DNA of 64,000 nt from Saccharobesus litoralis (GTDB taxonomy: Bacteria; Pseudomonadota; Gammaproteobacteria; Enterobacterales; Alteromonadaceae). Below the pieces are notes generated by a model. The model had not been told where the DNA came from. It did not search any database and saw only the letters and a program-made list of their open reading frames with translations. The stretch covers positions 3,884,065-3,948,064 of the forward strand of contig NZ_CP026604.1 of the NCBI RefSeq assembly GCF_003063625.1, given 5' to 3'. The position numbers and the translations under genes are program-made. Below, in pieces: positions 25,491 to 34,753 of this stretch; the first letter of the stretch is position 1, and each line of letters opens with the position of its first letter.

Positions 25491-27260
25491 ATGGCTAAGG
25501 TTGTTAAAAAGCGTCGTTATCGGCGCGTATTATTACGACCTATTTTTGTTCGTTATCGACTAAAGTGTAGTGGAGAACAAAAACAGGCGACACCAAGTGA
25601 TAGTGATATCAAGGTTAAACCTGCACAAGTAGACACTACTCAAGCAGAAATCGCTCAGGCAAAAATCACTCAGGCAGAAAAGCGCCAGGTTAAAAACGCA
25701 ATGACTGAGCGCAACTTGCCTAGTCAAATATCAACGGTCACCGACTCACTTGAACAGTCTCAATTAGGTCAAGCGCCGTTAGCTCATTTTGAGCAAGGAC
25801 AAAATCCTTATGCGTACATGCTACAGCAGTTACCAGGGATTTTAACTGCGATCCCAAATCTAGTTAAAACGATAAACGCCGAGCCAAAAACAAAAGTTGA
25901 TAGTGAAACAAATGTCGATAATGGAACAAATATTGAACGTGAAACAAATGTCGAGAGTGAAACTCAGACTGCAGCAAAGCTAACCGATAGCAATCAATAT
26001 CCAGTGGCTGATATAGCATCAAATAGCAGTCAAGAAAAAGACCAACAGCGTTTAGCTGACCAAGCACAAGCTGCGCAAAATGCGTTTAGTGATAGCATGC
26101 TAGCTCTATTACAACGTGAGCAATCGCAGGTTGGTAATCCATCTAAACGAGCGAAACCTAGCAGGGACGAAGCTCAAGCTGACTCTCATGCAGTTGAAGC
26201 AACGCCAACGCGTAAACCAAGTGTAGTGCGTGACAGGTGGCAAAACTTATCAATTAAACAAAACTATTTTCAATCAGAATCTCATTATTGGCGTTTGCTG
26301 TTTGCACAGCATAGAGAACAATCCCAGCACAGATACGAACAGGGCCGAGTGAGCAAGCATCAGGCATTATTAACTCGGCGTGATTTACATGTCCGCTTTG
26401 GCGGTGACTGCCCCTCGTTGTTGACTGAATCTGATCTATTAACTGATAACCTAACGCAAGAACGGGCGGAAAGTTGCGTAGATGGCATTAGCTGCTCGGC
26501 AGTGGAGGGCGCAAAAAAACAATTAGCACTTTGTCGCCTGACATGCGAGCAAGCTATCTCGTTATTACCTGAAGGCAAACCCATTATTGAACTTTGCCAA
26601 ACGAAAGACATTGGTTTAGTTCATTTAGCGGTTATGTTTGCTAAACCATGCCAATTAAAACAGGCGTTATATAAAATGCCTGTATCTGTGCTGGTTAAGT
26701 TAGCTAATAACGAATCAATGCCATGTGGCAATATTGAGTTTAATCAAGTGATTCAGTACTTAGTGGCTAACGCATTTTTAATTGTTCCTAACTGGCCTGA
26801 ATTATTATTAAACAGTGGGTTAGATGCAGTTAGCCCCAACTATCAACAAAGGTTTAATACACCCCGTTTAGCATTAAGGCTATTGCATAAATATATTACC
26901 CAAGCGACGCCAGGTAACAAAACGGTTCTTTATCAATTGTGTTATGGACGGATTAAATATTGCTTTATACAGCACAATGATCATGTGCAAATTTGCTGGC
27001 CGGATGGCTTAATTCTACGGGTAAACTGCCAAGGGTTTGTGCAGTGTTTACAGCTATTAATTCAATATTCAATTCGGTTAAGTAAACCTATTCGCTGTCA
27101 ATTAAACCGCTATGCATTACCGAGTGTCAGCCAAGATAGCCAAAAGTATACACTTGAACAACTAGCCGCAACATTAGCTGCAATCCAGCAAAAAACGCCG
27201 AACTCGTTTATGCAATTCATAAGTTCAACTGCAATCAGCGTTGAGTCAACCGAGTTATAA
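25491..27260 (+). CDS. Large orphan protein with basic N terminus and low-complexity middle
   Basis: This 589-residue protein has a strongly basic start (MAKVVKKRRYRRVLLRPIFV). Degenerate glutamine-rich repeats follow (TQAEIAQAKITQAEK near 50-65) and a stretch alternating E/S/D-TNV (KVDSETNVDNGTNIERETNV, about 135-160). A more folded C-terminal half (about 330-589) is rich in cysteines and leucines. No domain was recognised and no signal peptide or membrane helix is evident. It begins at the base after the previous stop. A disordered linker between a nucleic-acid- or membrane-binding start and a globular domain is suggested. Confidence 0.6.
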   Translation: MAKVVKKRRYRRVLLRPIFVRYRLKCSGEQKQATPSDSDIKVKPAQVDTTQAEIAQAKITQAEKRQVKNAMTERNLPSQISTVTDSLEQSQLGQAPLAHFEQGQNPYAYMLQQLPGILTAIPNLVKTINAEPKTKVDSETNVDNGTNIERETNVESETQTAAKLTDSNQYPVADIASNSSQEKDQQRLADQAQAAQNAFSDSMLALLQREQSQVGNPSKRAKPSRDEAQADSHAVEATPTRKPSVVRDRWQNLSIKQNYFQSESHYWRLLFAQHREQSQHRYEQGRVSKHQALLTRRDLHVRFGGDCPSLLTESDLLTDNLTQERAESCVDGISCSAVEGAKKQLALCRLTCEQAISLLPEGKPIIELCQTKDIGLVHLAVMFAKPCQLKQALYKMPVSVLVKLANNESMPCGNIEFNQVIQYLVANAFLIVPNWPELLLNSGLDAVSPNYQQRFNTPRLALRLLHKYITQATPGNKTVLYQLCYGRIKYCFIQHNDHVQICWPDGLILRVNCQGFVQCLQLLIQYSIRLSKPIRCQLNRYALPSVSQDSQKYTLEQLAATLAAIQQKTPNSFMQFISSTAISVESTEL

Positions 27261-27338
27261 ATAGTACGACTCATTACACTGTAAACACATTGTGAAATCT
27301 CATTCCACTACGAATAATTTAATGAAATGGAGTCTAAA

Positions 27339-28043
27339 ATGAGAAAGTTATTGTTTCGATCTTGCGTAGCGAGCGATGGTCGTCGCTTTGCATTTCTAAC
27401 CGATCAACCTGAAGTCGAAGAAGCGTTTGATAATGGCTATAAGGTGGCTTACAAAGATCGTGATAGCAGCTCTACCCCAGAGTTGTTAGCCCATTGGAAG
27501 TCGGGCTTTACTGTTATGTCAGACGAATTTGTTTTGTTGCCAGAATCGGAACAAGTGCCAGAAGGCGTTAGCAAGGCGTTTGATATAATGATGTCGAGTT
27601 TAATAAAAGGCATAGACGTTATGTTTTGTGATTACAACTTAGGGATTGAAGGCGATTTACCTATGTGTAATCAAATGATGGAACAGCATAAGTCGACGGA
27701 TTTTGTCTTATTCTCTTGCGCCGATATAGTGGGCAAAGACCCAGCCGTTCAGCCTTATATGGTGTCGTATGCGGCTCCGCGGTATGCACAAGGCAGTAAA
27801 ATTTCACAACAGCATCGCATTTACTGTAAGACGGATCCGTTTGCTTTTACTCAAGCCATTAATGCCATTGTAGTGCAGCGCCAAAAGGACAATTTAATGG
27901 GCGGGCATATTAGAACGGATCTTGAGCCTTATGTGTTAGAGGCACCGGTGACAGAAAATGTTGCCAAGCTTGCTATTAGTCAGTTCGTTGAATCGATTAA
28001 AAACTTGGCTGCCACTAAAGCGCTAGCAGCACCGGCGACTTAG
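27339..28043 (+). CDS. Receiver-like domain protein, unknown function
   Basis: This 234-residue protein contains the segment DVMFCDYNLGIEGDLPMCNQ (about 93-112), which looks like the phosphorylation-site strand of a response-regulator receiver domain (DxxxxDxxLxxxxG). FVLFSCADIV follows in place of the usual threonine/serine strand and CKTDPF in place of the lysine strand. No DNA-binding output domain follows. The start at 27339 is six bases after TGGAG; an in-frame ATG at 27327 overlaps that site. It may be a signalling protein controlling the locus; phosphorylation is unproven. Confidence 0.55.
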   Translation: MRKLLFRSCVASDGRRFAFLTDQPEVEEAFDNGYKVAYKDRDSSSTPELLAHWKSGFTVMSDEFVLLPESEQVPEGVSKAFDIMMSSLIKGIDVMFCDYNLGIEGDLPMCNQMMEQHKSTDFVLFSCADIVGKDPAVQPYMVSYAAPRYAQGSKISQQHRIYCKTDPFAFTQAINAIVVQRQKDNLMGGHIRTDLEPYVLEAPVTENVAKLAISQFVESIKNLAATKALAAPAT

Positions 28044-28068
28044 TACATCGACACAAAAATTCTGACAG

Positions 28069-28162
28069 GTAGGGCCGAATTTATTTCGGCTAGCACAAGG
28101 TTTGTCGCTGTAAAATTGCCCCTACAATTTAGCAAATGGTTATCAATTCAACCATTTAAAAC
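28069..28162 (+). repeat. Dispersed intergenic repeat
   Basis: GTAGGGCCGAATTTATTTCG is an inner palindrome, followed by GGTTTGTCGCTGTAAAATTG and GCAAATGGTTATCAATTCAA. It is nearly identical to 42140-42227 and inverted relative to 25019-25130. Confidence 0.7.
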
Positions 28163-28250
28163 ATTTGATTTTAGATTCTGGTAACAATAAGTAGCAATCA
28201 AATTGCGAATGACACTGGTGATAGAGGCTGGCACATGGGGCGAGTAAGTA

Positions 28251-29729
28251 GTGGATAATTTATTTTATTATTATGCAACATACCTAGCGGCGCGATTTGC
28301 GGGTATGCCGTCAGCTTCTGCGCAACTATTAGCGTATAACTGTCGTTCTATGGCTGATTTTATCGAGGGAAATGCGTGTCGAACCCCTTGGCTTACGCAA
28401 AAAGGGCCATTCCAGCCAATATTAGTCAGTGATAAACCATTAACGCAATGTAATCGAGAAAAGGTAAACCTAGGCCGTTTAAACAGTCAGTTAGCTTTTG
28501 TTAATTTACCGGCGTTAATTGACAAGTCAGTTACACGGCAACAGTTTGATTGTAATGATCAGGTGTTTGTTGAGCCGCGCGTAAAGTCACAGTACCAGTC
28601 TCAGAGCCAATCTTTTAAGCATCATAAGAATTTTGATCTTAACTCTAGTATTAGCTCTAATCAGAATCCGAGTAAGAATAAGAGCCGTCAACATACAGTA
28701 AACCCACTTCAATCAAGCGCTAATTTAAATCGCTACTTTCAGTCTCCAAACAAGCAGTCGCCAAACACACAGCAATCAAACAAACAGCAATCAAACTCGC
28801 AGCAGCTAAGCGCGCAAGTTCGCAAGACGACCAGTTGCCACTATAACCCTTTAACCGATGTTGATTGGCGGATAGGAGGAGGGCAATTTACTTCAGCCTT
28901 TAGTCAGAGGTTGGCGGCACGGCATAGTTATCACACTAATGAAGAAAGCAATATTGAAACTCAATTGGATGCTAATTCTGCGAATACTCATTCTGAAATA
29001 GATTCAGATTTAGGCTCAGAAATAGTTCCAGATCCTATTGCCGAAATAAATTGCGTAGCGAATAGTACTTTTGCCGTTGAGATGGTTAATTCCAAATTAC
29101 GTCAACTGGTTGGTGGTTTGTCAAATGATAAGCAAGGTTTGGCAACCTTGGGTTGTACGTTATTTGTTTATCAAAATACGTGGCGTTTTTCGACACAAAG
29201 TACTAACGGAGCCATTAACGAGCATGATAGTCAGAACACTGGCGGCAGTTTTGCTCATTGGCTTGATTGTTTTTACTGGACTTATCGGACAATCAAATGC
29301 CATCTGAATCAACGAACGTTGAATTATCAACTGATCCATTGTTATCCCGCCGCAGGAACAGCCAAACAGACCATAGATAATTTGTTATTTCGGCTTTATT
29401 CAATGCAAGGAAGTTTGTTAATTAAAGAAGCTGAATGGCTTAATGCGATCCCCGTTTTATTAAAATTAGCATCTAGCCCAATCGACGAAGTTTTCACGCA
29501 ATGGCAGATCGGTTTACGCTATCGGCCAAATTATTTGCTAGAGCAAGCTTTAATCCAGTGCAAGGTACACACTTCAAGTGATTGCGTGGATGATCAACTT
29601 TTTAAAGATAGTTTATTTTACAAGCTTAACTTTGCCGCCCAGCAGCACAGTGTTTGGTTACAACAAAGGTTAAATCTGTATGGTTACCCCAGCATTTGTA
29701 CAGAGCAAGCACTTAACCTTGGTTACTGA
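28251..29729 (+). CDS. Large orphan protein with DUF6765-like N terminus
   Basis: This 492-residue protein begins at a GTG (28251) preceded by GGGGCGAG. Its start, NLFYYYATYLAARFAGMPSA, resembles the N terminus of DUF6765 proteins. Residues 100-190 are low complexity (serine, asparagine and glutamine, for example SPNKQSPNTQQSNKQQSNSQ). The remainder (about 270-492) is a globular domain with LRQLVGGLSNDKQ and aromatic-rich segments. No enzyme motif is evident. As the last gene before ERIC-like copy E, it closes the run of R-body-associated genes. The DUF6765 match is a judgement from memory of the family pattern. Confidence 0.5.
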   Translation: MDNLFYYYATYLAARFAGMPSASAQLLAYNCRSMADFIEGNACRTPWLTQKGPFQPILVSDKPLTQCNREKVNLGRLNSQLAFVNLPALIDKSVTRQQFDCNDQVFVEPRVKSQYQSQSQSFKHHKNFDLNSSISSNQNPSKNKSRQHTVNPLQSSANLNRYFQSPNKQSPNTQQSNKQQSNSQQLSAQVRKTTSCHYNPLTDVDWRIGGGQFTSAFSQRLAARHSYHTNEESNIETQLDANSANTHSEIDSDLGSEIVPDPIAEINCVANSTFAVEMVNSKLRQLVGGLSNDKQGLATLGCTLFVYQNTWRFSTQSTNGAINEHDSQNTGGSFAHWLDCFYWTYRTIKCHLNQRTLNYQLIHCYPAAGTAKQTIDNLLFRLYSMQGSLLIKEAEWLNAIPVLLKLASSPIDEVFTQWQIGLRYRPNYLLEQALIQCKVHTSSDCVDDQLFKDSLFYKLNFAAQQHSVWLQQRLNLYGYPSICTEQALNLGY

Positions 29730-29770
29730 TATTTCTTTCCAACAATTTTAAATATCCCTATTTGTTTTTG

Positions 29771-29800
29771 AAGCCTTGCAAGCATTAATGCTCGCCAACA
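29771..29800 (-). repeat. Single unit of the GGCGAGCATT...GCTTGCA repeat
   Basis: Reverse complement reads GTTGGCGAGCATTAATGCTT then GCAAGGCTTC, a variant of the units at 15072 and 40799-40964. It lies between the DUF6765-like gene and ERIC-like copy E. Confidence 0.55.
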
Positions 29801-29855
29801 ATAGCTAGGATGACAGGCGTAGGCGAAACTTGGGCTTATAAGCCCTTGCTTTAGC

Positions 29856-30128
29856 TATAGTCAAAGCGATCAGGTTTTTAGGGGCAGGTTTCTAGTTCCA
29901 GACGAAACCAAAGTACCTACATCCATGTAGGCAAAGCTGTCAAAGCTACCGCGTCCTGCTCTCGCCCCTTACCTGCATCCATGCAGGCAAGCTTCGAGAC
30001 CTCATGAGCATATGCTCTACTATGTGATTGGGGCCGCCTAAATGGATTTAGGTGTTAGAACGACGCAGGAGCCAAAGTCGAGAGTAAGCGCTGACAATGA
30101 ACCATTAGACCTGAGCGAGAAGACTATA
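29856..30128 (+). repeat. Expanded ERIC-like element, copy E
   Basis: A 273-bp copy with the same ends as the 129-bp copies (TATAGTCAAAGCGATCAGG ... CTGAGCGAGAAGACTATA). It is expanded by palindromic modules in both arms: CCTACATCCATGTAGG and CCTGCATCCATGCAGG before the core, CCTAAATGGATTTAGG after it. Relative to copy B the GTTCCAGACGAAACC module sits in the opposite arm. Confidence 0.85.
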
Positions 30129-30254
30129 TACATGGTTTGTCTGGATTCATAATTCAAGCTTGCAAGCAGAGTGACTTCATCATAACCACCAAGTTTTATC
30201 GTTATTTTGTCCGTAAACTGTTAATCAGTTTAAATAGTGAAGGTGATAATTAAC

Positions 30255-30845
30255 ATGGCAGAACAAGAATTTAGAAATGAATGGGCTAGACCTATCTGGG
30301 TGGATATAGAAGGTAAAGTTGAGAGTGAAATGCGTCATGATACAGAATGGCTTAGTGCTAAGTTTCGTGACAGTAAAAAAACCTTTCGGGAAGCTGGCGG
30401 TAAAAAAATAGGGCGTTCGGTTGCCTCATTTGCCGCTTCACATATACCGGTAATCGGGCCGTTAATGGGTAAAGCCATTAGCTTTATTCCCGCAGATGAA
30501 ATCAATGACGGTCGACAATTGCAAATGGCCTCGTATTACTCTGTACGAGCACAACAACACGTTGAGCAATATCTTGCTAATAGCAACCCAGAACCGAATG
30601 TCGGCAAGTCGTTTCGAGCCATGACAGACAAGGATAAATTGGAAGAATACAAAAATATTCTTGTTAACGTTATGCGTTGTACCGTGGAGTTGGCTGGCGC
30701 TAAAGCCAAAATTGAGGCGTTAGAGCAAGCTTCGCAAGACAGTTTTAAAAACCTTATCCATATGATGGAGCAAGATTGTAGTGAGGACATGCGTAAATTA
30801 GTGCCTGTGATCGAAATTGAAATGCAAGATCTTAGTAAACGTTAA
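30255..30845 (+). CDS. Orphan protein with internal hydrophobic segment
   Basis: This 196-residue protein (start 30255 after AAGGTGAT; an earlier in-frame start at 30237 was rejected) has a charged N-terminal helix. A glycine/serine-rich hydrophobic stretch follows at about 48-70 (SVASFAASHIPVIGPLMGKA), then a long helical C-terminal half ending in acidic coiled-coil-like sequence. No signal peptide is seen. The internal segment could be a membrane hairpin. It is followed 24 bases later by an EAL-domain gene, probably in the same operon. The function is unknown. Confidence 0.55.
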   Translation: MAEQEFRNEWARPIWVDIEGKVESEMRHDTEWLSAKFRDSKKTFREAGGKKIGRSVASFAASHIPVIGPLMGKAISFIPADEINDGRQLQMASYYSVRAQQHVEQYLANSNPEPNVGKSFRAMTDKDKLEEYKNILVNVMRCTVELAGAKAKIEALEQASQDSFKNLIHMMEQDCSEDMRKLVPVIEIEMQDLSKR

Positions 30846-30869
30846 TCAAGCACTAGGTAAATTCTGTTT

Positions 30870-31547
30870 ATGCCAGAGGTTGAAAGTGTATATGCACGAA
30901 TGCCTATCGTTGACGTAGTTACGCAGCAATCCATTGGTTTTGAGGTTTTACTGCGTCAGTTTCGTGGTATTGGTTTGGCTGTGTTTAATCAACATCCAAC
31001 TTTATTTAAAGAGCTCGCGCAACCTTTGTTTGAGCACATATTAGCGCTAGATAAGGCCGGTAAATTTAGGCAAAGTCAGCAAAAGCTATTTGTTAATTTA
31101 ACGTTGGAACAACTGTTATCAGATGGTTTGCTAAGTTGTTTTGAAGATTTGTTTTTTGCTGTTGATAAACCCAATAATATTATTTTTGAGCTAACCGAAC
31201 ATGAGCTTAATTATGATAGGCAGCGAATGAAAGAACGCATGCTAATTTGCCGGCAATTGGGCTTTAGTTTTGCCATAGACGATTTTGGTGCCAAAGCGTC
31301 GAATTTTCGCCGTGTGTTTGAGCTAAACCCAGATATCGTTAAACTGGATCGTTCAGTATTTAATGCTACAAACTCAGATAAAAACGATTTAAGTGCGCTT
31401 AGTCATTTAATCGACTTATGCCATAAAGAAGGCAAAAAAGTGGTCTTGGAAGGGGTTGAAACACATACGCAGTTGCAGCAAGCTAAGCAATGTAAAGTCG
31501 ACTTTGTGCAAGGGTTTTATTTTGGTCTACCTGAGAATATCCTGTAA
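30870..31547 (+). CDS. EAL-domain protein (cyclic-di-GMP phosphodiesterase)
   Basis: EAL enzymes linearise cyclic-di-GMP, lowering the signal that favours sessile life. The 225-residue protein is a stand-alone EAL domain. The signature reads FEVLLR (E-V-L in place of EAL), followed by NLTLEQ, FELTEHE, FAIDDFGA, DIVKLDRS, KVVLEGVET and the final VQGFYFG. All usual metal- and substrate-binding acidic residues and the lysine appear present, so activity is plausible. Having no sensor domain, it probably acts with the preceding orphan protein. Confidence 0.85.
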   Translation: MPEVESVYARMPIVDVVTQQSIGFEVLLRQFRGIGLAVFNQHPTLFKELAQPLFEHILALDKAGKFRQSQQKLFVNLTLEQLLSDGLLSCFEDLFFAVDKPNNIIFELTEHELNYDRQRMKERMLICRQLGFSFAIDDFGAKASNFRRVFELNPDIVKLDRSVFNATNSDKNDLSALSHLIDLCHKEGKKVVLEGVETHTQLQQAKQCKVDFVQGFYFGLPENIL

Positions 31548-31918
31548 TGGTTTTGGGCTTGAGTTTAGTTAAAACAAAATAAAAATTAGCCGCTTGGTTC
31601 CTATAAACAGGCAATTAAACCCTAGTAGTGTTTCCGAAAGAAATGATCAGTTGAATCACTTACATAATTTACTATCACTCGTGATGTTTTTAATCATATT
31701 TAGATAAAATAAACAACTTCAGGCTGAGCTTGTCGAAGTCTTATTACTTTCTAATTTACCGACACTTCGACTGCTTCGCGCTCAGTGTGAAATTGATCAC
31801 CAATGTTTTCAACTAATCAAAATTAAATTGAAACTGTACTAGGTTTCCCCAAGTTGTCACTCGCCTTGCTAATTAGATTAGTCATTTATCTAAATTGGAC
31901 ATTTTTGGACATTTGATT
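31548..31918. other. Repeat-rich intergenic region
   Basis: No credible gene. AGTGTTTCCGAAAGAAATGA then TCAGTTGAA (31627-31656) resembles 42247-42275, and CAACTAATCAAAATTAAA (31811-31828) recurs at 8579. CTTCAGGCTGAGCTTGTCGA (31719-31738) and the CTTCGACTGCTTCGCGCTCA block (31766-31785) form an inverted pair typical of bacterial intergenic palindromes. Confidence 0.5.
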
Positions 31919-32659
31919 ATGAACGCTCATCAATTTTTAGCTCGATTACAACAAGGTTACGACTTCAACACAACCCATCGAATTTTTTCACAAAGTGGTT
32001 TTAGTAGCTGTTGGAAACAATGGTTAACTTTGGAACTCGCTAGTGTATTAGCCAGTGATAGCAATATAGAGCAGTTGGAAACCGATGTGTTTTACCCTGC
32101 ACCTAACGAGCGGCAACAAGCCTTGGAACAAGCGCAGGAAAAATCACAGACAAAAACGCAAAAAAAGCCACAAATAAGTGACAAAAAAAGCCCTGAAGCT
32201 AACGAAAAAAACAACGAAAAAGCTATCGATAAAACCTTTGTCGAAACGGGTTTTCTAAGAGTACAAAATGGCGGTGATGTGAGTGTGACAACGCGCAAAA
32301 CATCAGCTTCGCGCTGTGACTTTGCATTTAAACAAAAAGAGCAATCCTATTTTTTTGAGTTGCGCTGTAGTCATACCGATACATACACAAAACAAAAAGA
32401 CTTGAATAAATGCTTAGCTGATATTGAACGCATTAATGCGCTAAAAGCCGCAAATCCAGAGTTGGAAATCGCCTGTCTATTTGCCATTTACGGGGTATTA
32501 ACACCACAAGATACCAAAGCGTTATCCTTATTAGATAACAATCAGTTTTGCAGTTACGCATTAGATCCAAACTTGACCGGCAGTAGCAGTATTTCAAGGC
32601 TTGCTCATGTTAAGCACAGTGGCAAGCCGAGGTTAATTTTAGGTATGTATTCAGCTTGA
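31919..32659 (+). CDS. Orphan protein, possibly PD-(D/E)XK-like
   Basis: This 246-residue protein (start ATG 31919; a TTG at 31895 is in frame but less likely) has an N-terminal helical part. A lysine-, glutamate- and glutamine-rich linker follows (QAQEKSQTKTQKKPQISDKK, about 65-95), then a C-terminal alpha/beta domain. RCDFAFKQKEQSYFFELRCS contains the spacing D...E-x-R, reminiscent of a PD-(D/E)XK nuclease strand pair, but the lysine is replaced by arginine and the match is weak. No family is recognised. It is convergent with ttcA. Confidence 0.5.
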   Translation: MNAHQFLARLQQGYDFNTTHRIFSQSGFSSCWKQWLTLELASVLASDSNIEQLETDVFYPAPNERQQALEQAQEKSQTKTQKKPQISDKKSPEANEKNNEKAIDKTFVETGFLRVQNGGDVSVTTRKTSASRCDFAFKQKEQSYFFELRCSHTDTYTKQKDLNKCLADIERINALKAANPELEIACLFAIYGVLTPQDTKALSLLDNNQFCSYALDPNLTGSSSISRLAHVKHSGKPRLILGMYSA

Positions 32660-32674
32660 TCAAAAACGCAATGT

Positions 32675-33595
32675 TTATAAATTGACAATGTGTACCATGC
32701 TGGCTTGTTTTTCTTGCTGGTCGTCTTCGTCAATATATTTTGGCGTATTCGGCACGTCAGGCTTATCAAACGCAGTATCGCCATCGGCAAACGGCATGCT
32801 TTGAGAACGTAAGTTTTTAAAGTCATAAAGATTTGTGTCTGCCATGTGTGATGGCACTATGTCTTGCATGGCCTTGTACATGGTTTCGATACGCCCAGGG
32901 AATTGTTTATCCCAACCTTGTAACATTTGCTTGATGGCTTGACGTTGCAAGTTTTCTTGCGAGCCACACAGGTTGCAAGGAATAATAGGGTATTCACGCG
33001 CGACTGCGTATTTGGCTATATCTTTTTCACGGCAATAAGCCAGAGGTCTTATTACAATGTGCTCGCCATTGTCCGTGACTAATTTAGGCGGCATGCTTTT
33101 CATTTTGCCGCCATAAAACATGTTTAAAAACAAGGTTTCAATTATGTCGTCTCTATGATGGCCTAATGCTATTTTGGTTGCACCTAACTCTTTGGCAGTG
33201 CGGTATAAAATACCACGGCGCAGGCGAGAGCAGAGCGAGCAAGTAGTTTTACCCTCTGGGATCTTCTCTTTAACTATGCTGTAGGTATCTTCATTAACAA
33301 TTTGGTAATTAACACCAATAGAGGTGAGATACTCAGGCAAAACATGTTCCGGAAACCCAGGTTGCTTTTGATCAAGGTTTACCGCGATTATCTCAAAGTT
33401 GATAGGCGCACGTTTTTGCAGGAAAGTCAGTATATCAAGCAAGGTGTAACTATCTTTACCACCTGATAAGCAAACCATAATTTTGTCGCCATCTTCAATC
33501 ATATTAAAGTCGGCAATTGCCTTTCCGGTTTCACGTCTTAAACGTTTTTCTAGCTTATTTAGGTTGTATTGCTGTTTGCCTGAATTGTCTTGCAT
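32675..33595 (-). CDS. ttcA: tRNA 2-thiocytidine(32) synthetase TtcA
   Basis: TtcA thiolates cytidine 32 of certain tRNAs using ATP activation, a [4Fe-4S] cluster and sulfur originating from IscS. The 306-residue protein has the PP-loop [11 protein letters not shown] (about 45), the [10 protein letters not shown] cysteine pair and a further CNLC pair (IPCNLCGSQ), which together form the TtcA signature. Length fits the family (about 311). It is monocistronic and convergent with the orphan gene to its left. Confidence 0.96.
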   Translation of the reverse strand: MQDNSGKQQYNLNKLEKRLRRETGKAIADFNMIEDGDKIMVCLSGGKDSYTLLDILTFLQKRAPINFEIIAVNLDQKQPGFPEHVLPEYLTSIGVNYQIVNEDTYSIVKEKIPEGKTTCSLCSRLRRGILYRTAKELGATKIALGHHRDDIIETLFLNMFYGGKMKSMPPKLVTDNGEHIVIRPLAYCREKDIAKYAVAREYPIIPCNLCGSQENLQRQAIKQMLQGWDKQFPGRIETMYKAMQDIVPSHMADTNLYDFKNLRSQSMPFADGDTAFDKPDVPNTPKYIDEDDQQEKQASMVHIVNL

Positions 33596-33888
33596 GTTTT
33601 ACCCCACAAAATTGAGGCGCGGATTATACCTAAACACGAATCCTGTGCCTAGTTACTCATATTAGGTAATGTCATTAAACCGACTTGATACCGTCATTTT
33701 GGAAAAGGAGACTAGCGGTTTGTATCGCAGAAATACTATCTTTTTAGCCATTTGACTAAAAAATAAGCTTTTAAATCATTTTGTTAGGGTTTTTAGTTGC
33801 CAAATCAGCAACACCGACTAAAGTGGAAAGTATGGAAACCAAAAATCCTTGTTGGCAATAACTAACTAATTACGGTGAACGGAAATTT

Positions 33889-34731
33889 ATGTCTACAGAA
33901 AACGCCTTACTGACTATACTAGCCGAAAAAATCAAAAACGATTCTTTGGTGCTACCCACCCTTCCTGAAATTGCTGTACGAGTTCGTGAAGCGGCAGATG
34001 ATCCAGATGTTAATCTAGCTAAAATGGCAGATGTTATTGCCCAAGACCCAGCATTGTCGGCGCGTATGCTGAAAATTGCTAATAGTGCTTATATTGGCCG
34101 CTCAATTAAAGTTGAAACCCTTAATCAAGCTGTTACTCGCATTGGCTTGCGCCAAATTAAAAATATTGCGACAGCGTTGGCCATGGAACAATTGTTTGTT
34201 TCGAAAAATGACTTAGTAAAAGCCATGCTAGATAAAGTGTGGAAATTGTCGATTGAAGTGGCCGCGGTTGCCATGGCAACCATGTCGAACTACTTAAAAA
34301 CCAATAAGCACACGTCGTTGAATATCGATACAATAACGCTAGCAACTTTAGTTCATAACATTGGGGTTTTACCGATTTTAACCGAGGCTGAACGCCACGA
34401 AGAAGTATTTGCTAAACCGGACTTTTTAGAAGGAGCCATCGCCCGTCTTGCAGGTCGTATTGGTGGCAATATTATGCGGGCATGGGAATTTAGTGATGAC
34501 TTTGTCATGATAGCTGAGCGTTGGAACGATTTTCGTGTCGATCCTGAAAACGTGGCTTACTTGGACTTTGTACGAGTTGCCGCCGTTTATTGTGATGTGC
34601 TACCAATTGATGAAGACAAAGAAGACTTCTACGACAAGTATATCGAAAAAGGCGTATTACCTGACGAAGATTACCTTGAAAGTGAAGAGTTTTTAGAGGC
34701 CTATAACCAAGCCAAGTCTGTGTTTATGTAA
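33889..34731 (+). CDS. HDOD-domain protein
   Basis: HDOD domains are catalytically inactive relatives of HD phosphohydrolases, used in bacterial signalling. The 280-residue protein has LVLPTLPEIAVRVREAADDP near the start, DPALSARMLKIANSAYIG (about 60-77) and LVHNIGVLPIL, where HN replaces the HD of the active enzymes. It occupies essentially the whole chain, with an acidic C terminus. It is monocistronic and ends at a strong terminator. The role in this organism is unknown. Confidence 0.9.
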   Translation: MSTENALLTILAEKIKNDSLVLPTLPEIAVRVREAADDPDVNLAKMADVIAQDPALSARMLKIANSAYIGRSIKVETLNQAVTRIGLRQIKNIATALAMEQLFVSKNDLVKAMLDKVWKLSIEVAAVAMATMSNYLKTNKHTSLNIDTITLATLVHNIGVLPILTEAERHEEVFAKPDFLEGAIARLAGRIGGNIMRAWEFSDDFVMIAERWNDFRVDPENVAYLDFVRVAAVYCDVLPIDEDKEDFYDKYIEKGVLPDEDYLESEEFLEAYNQAKSVFM

Positions 34732-34753
34732 AACCACATATTTTAATAACTTT

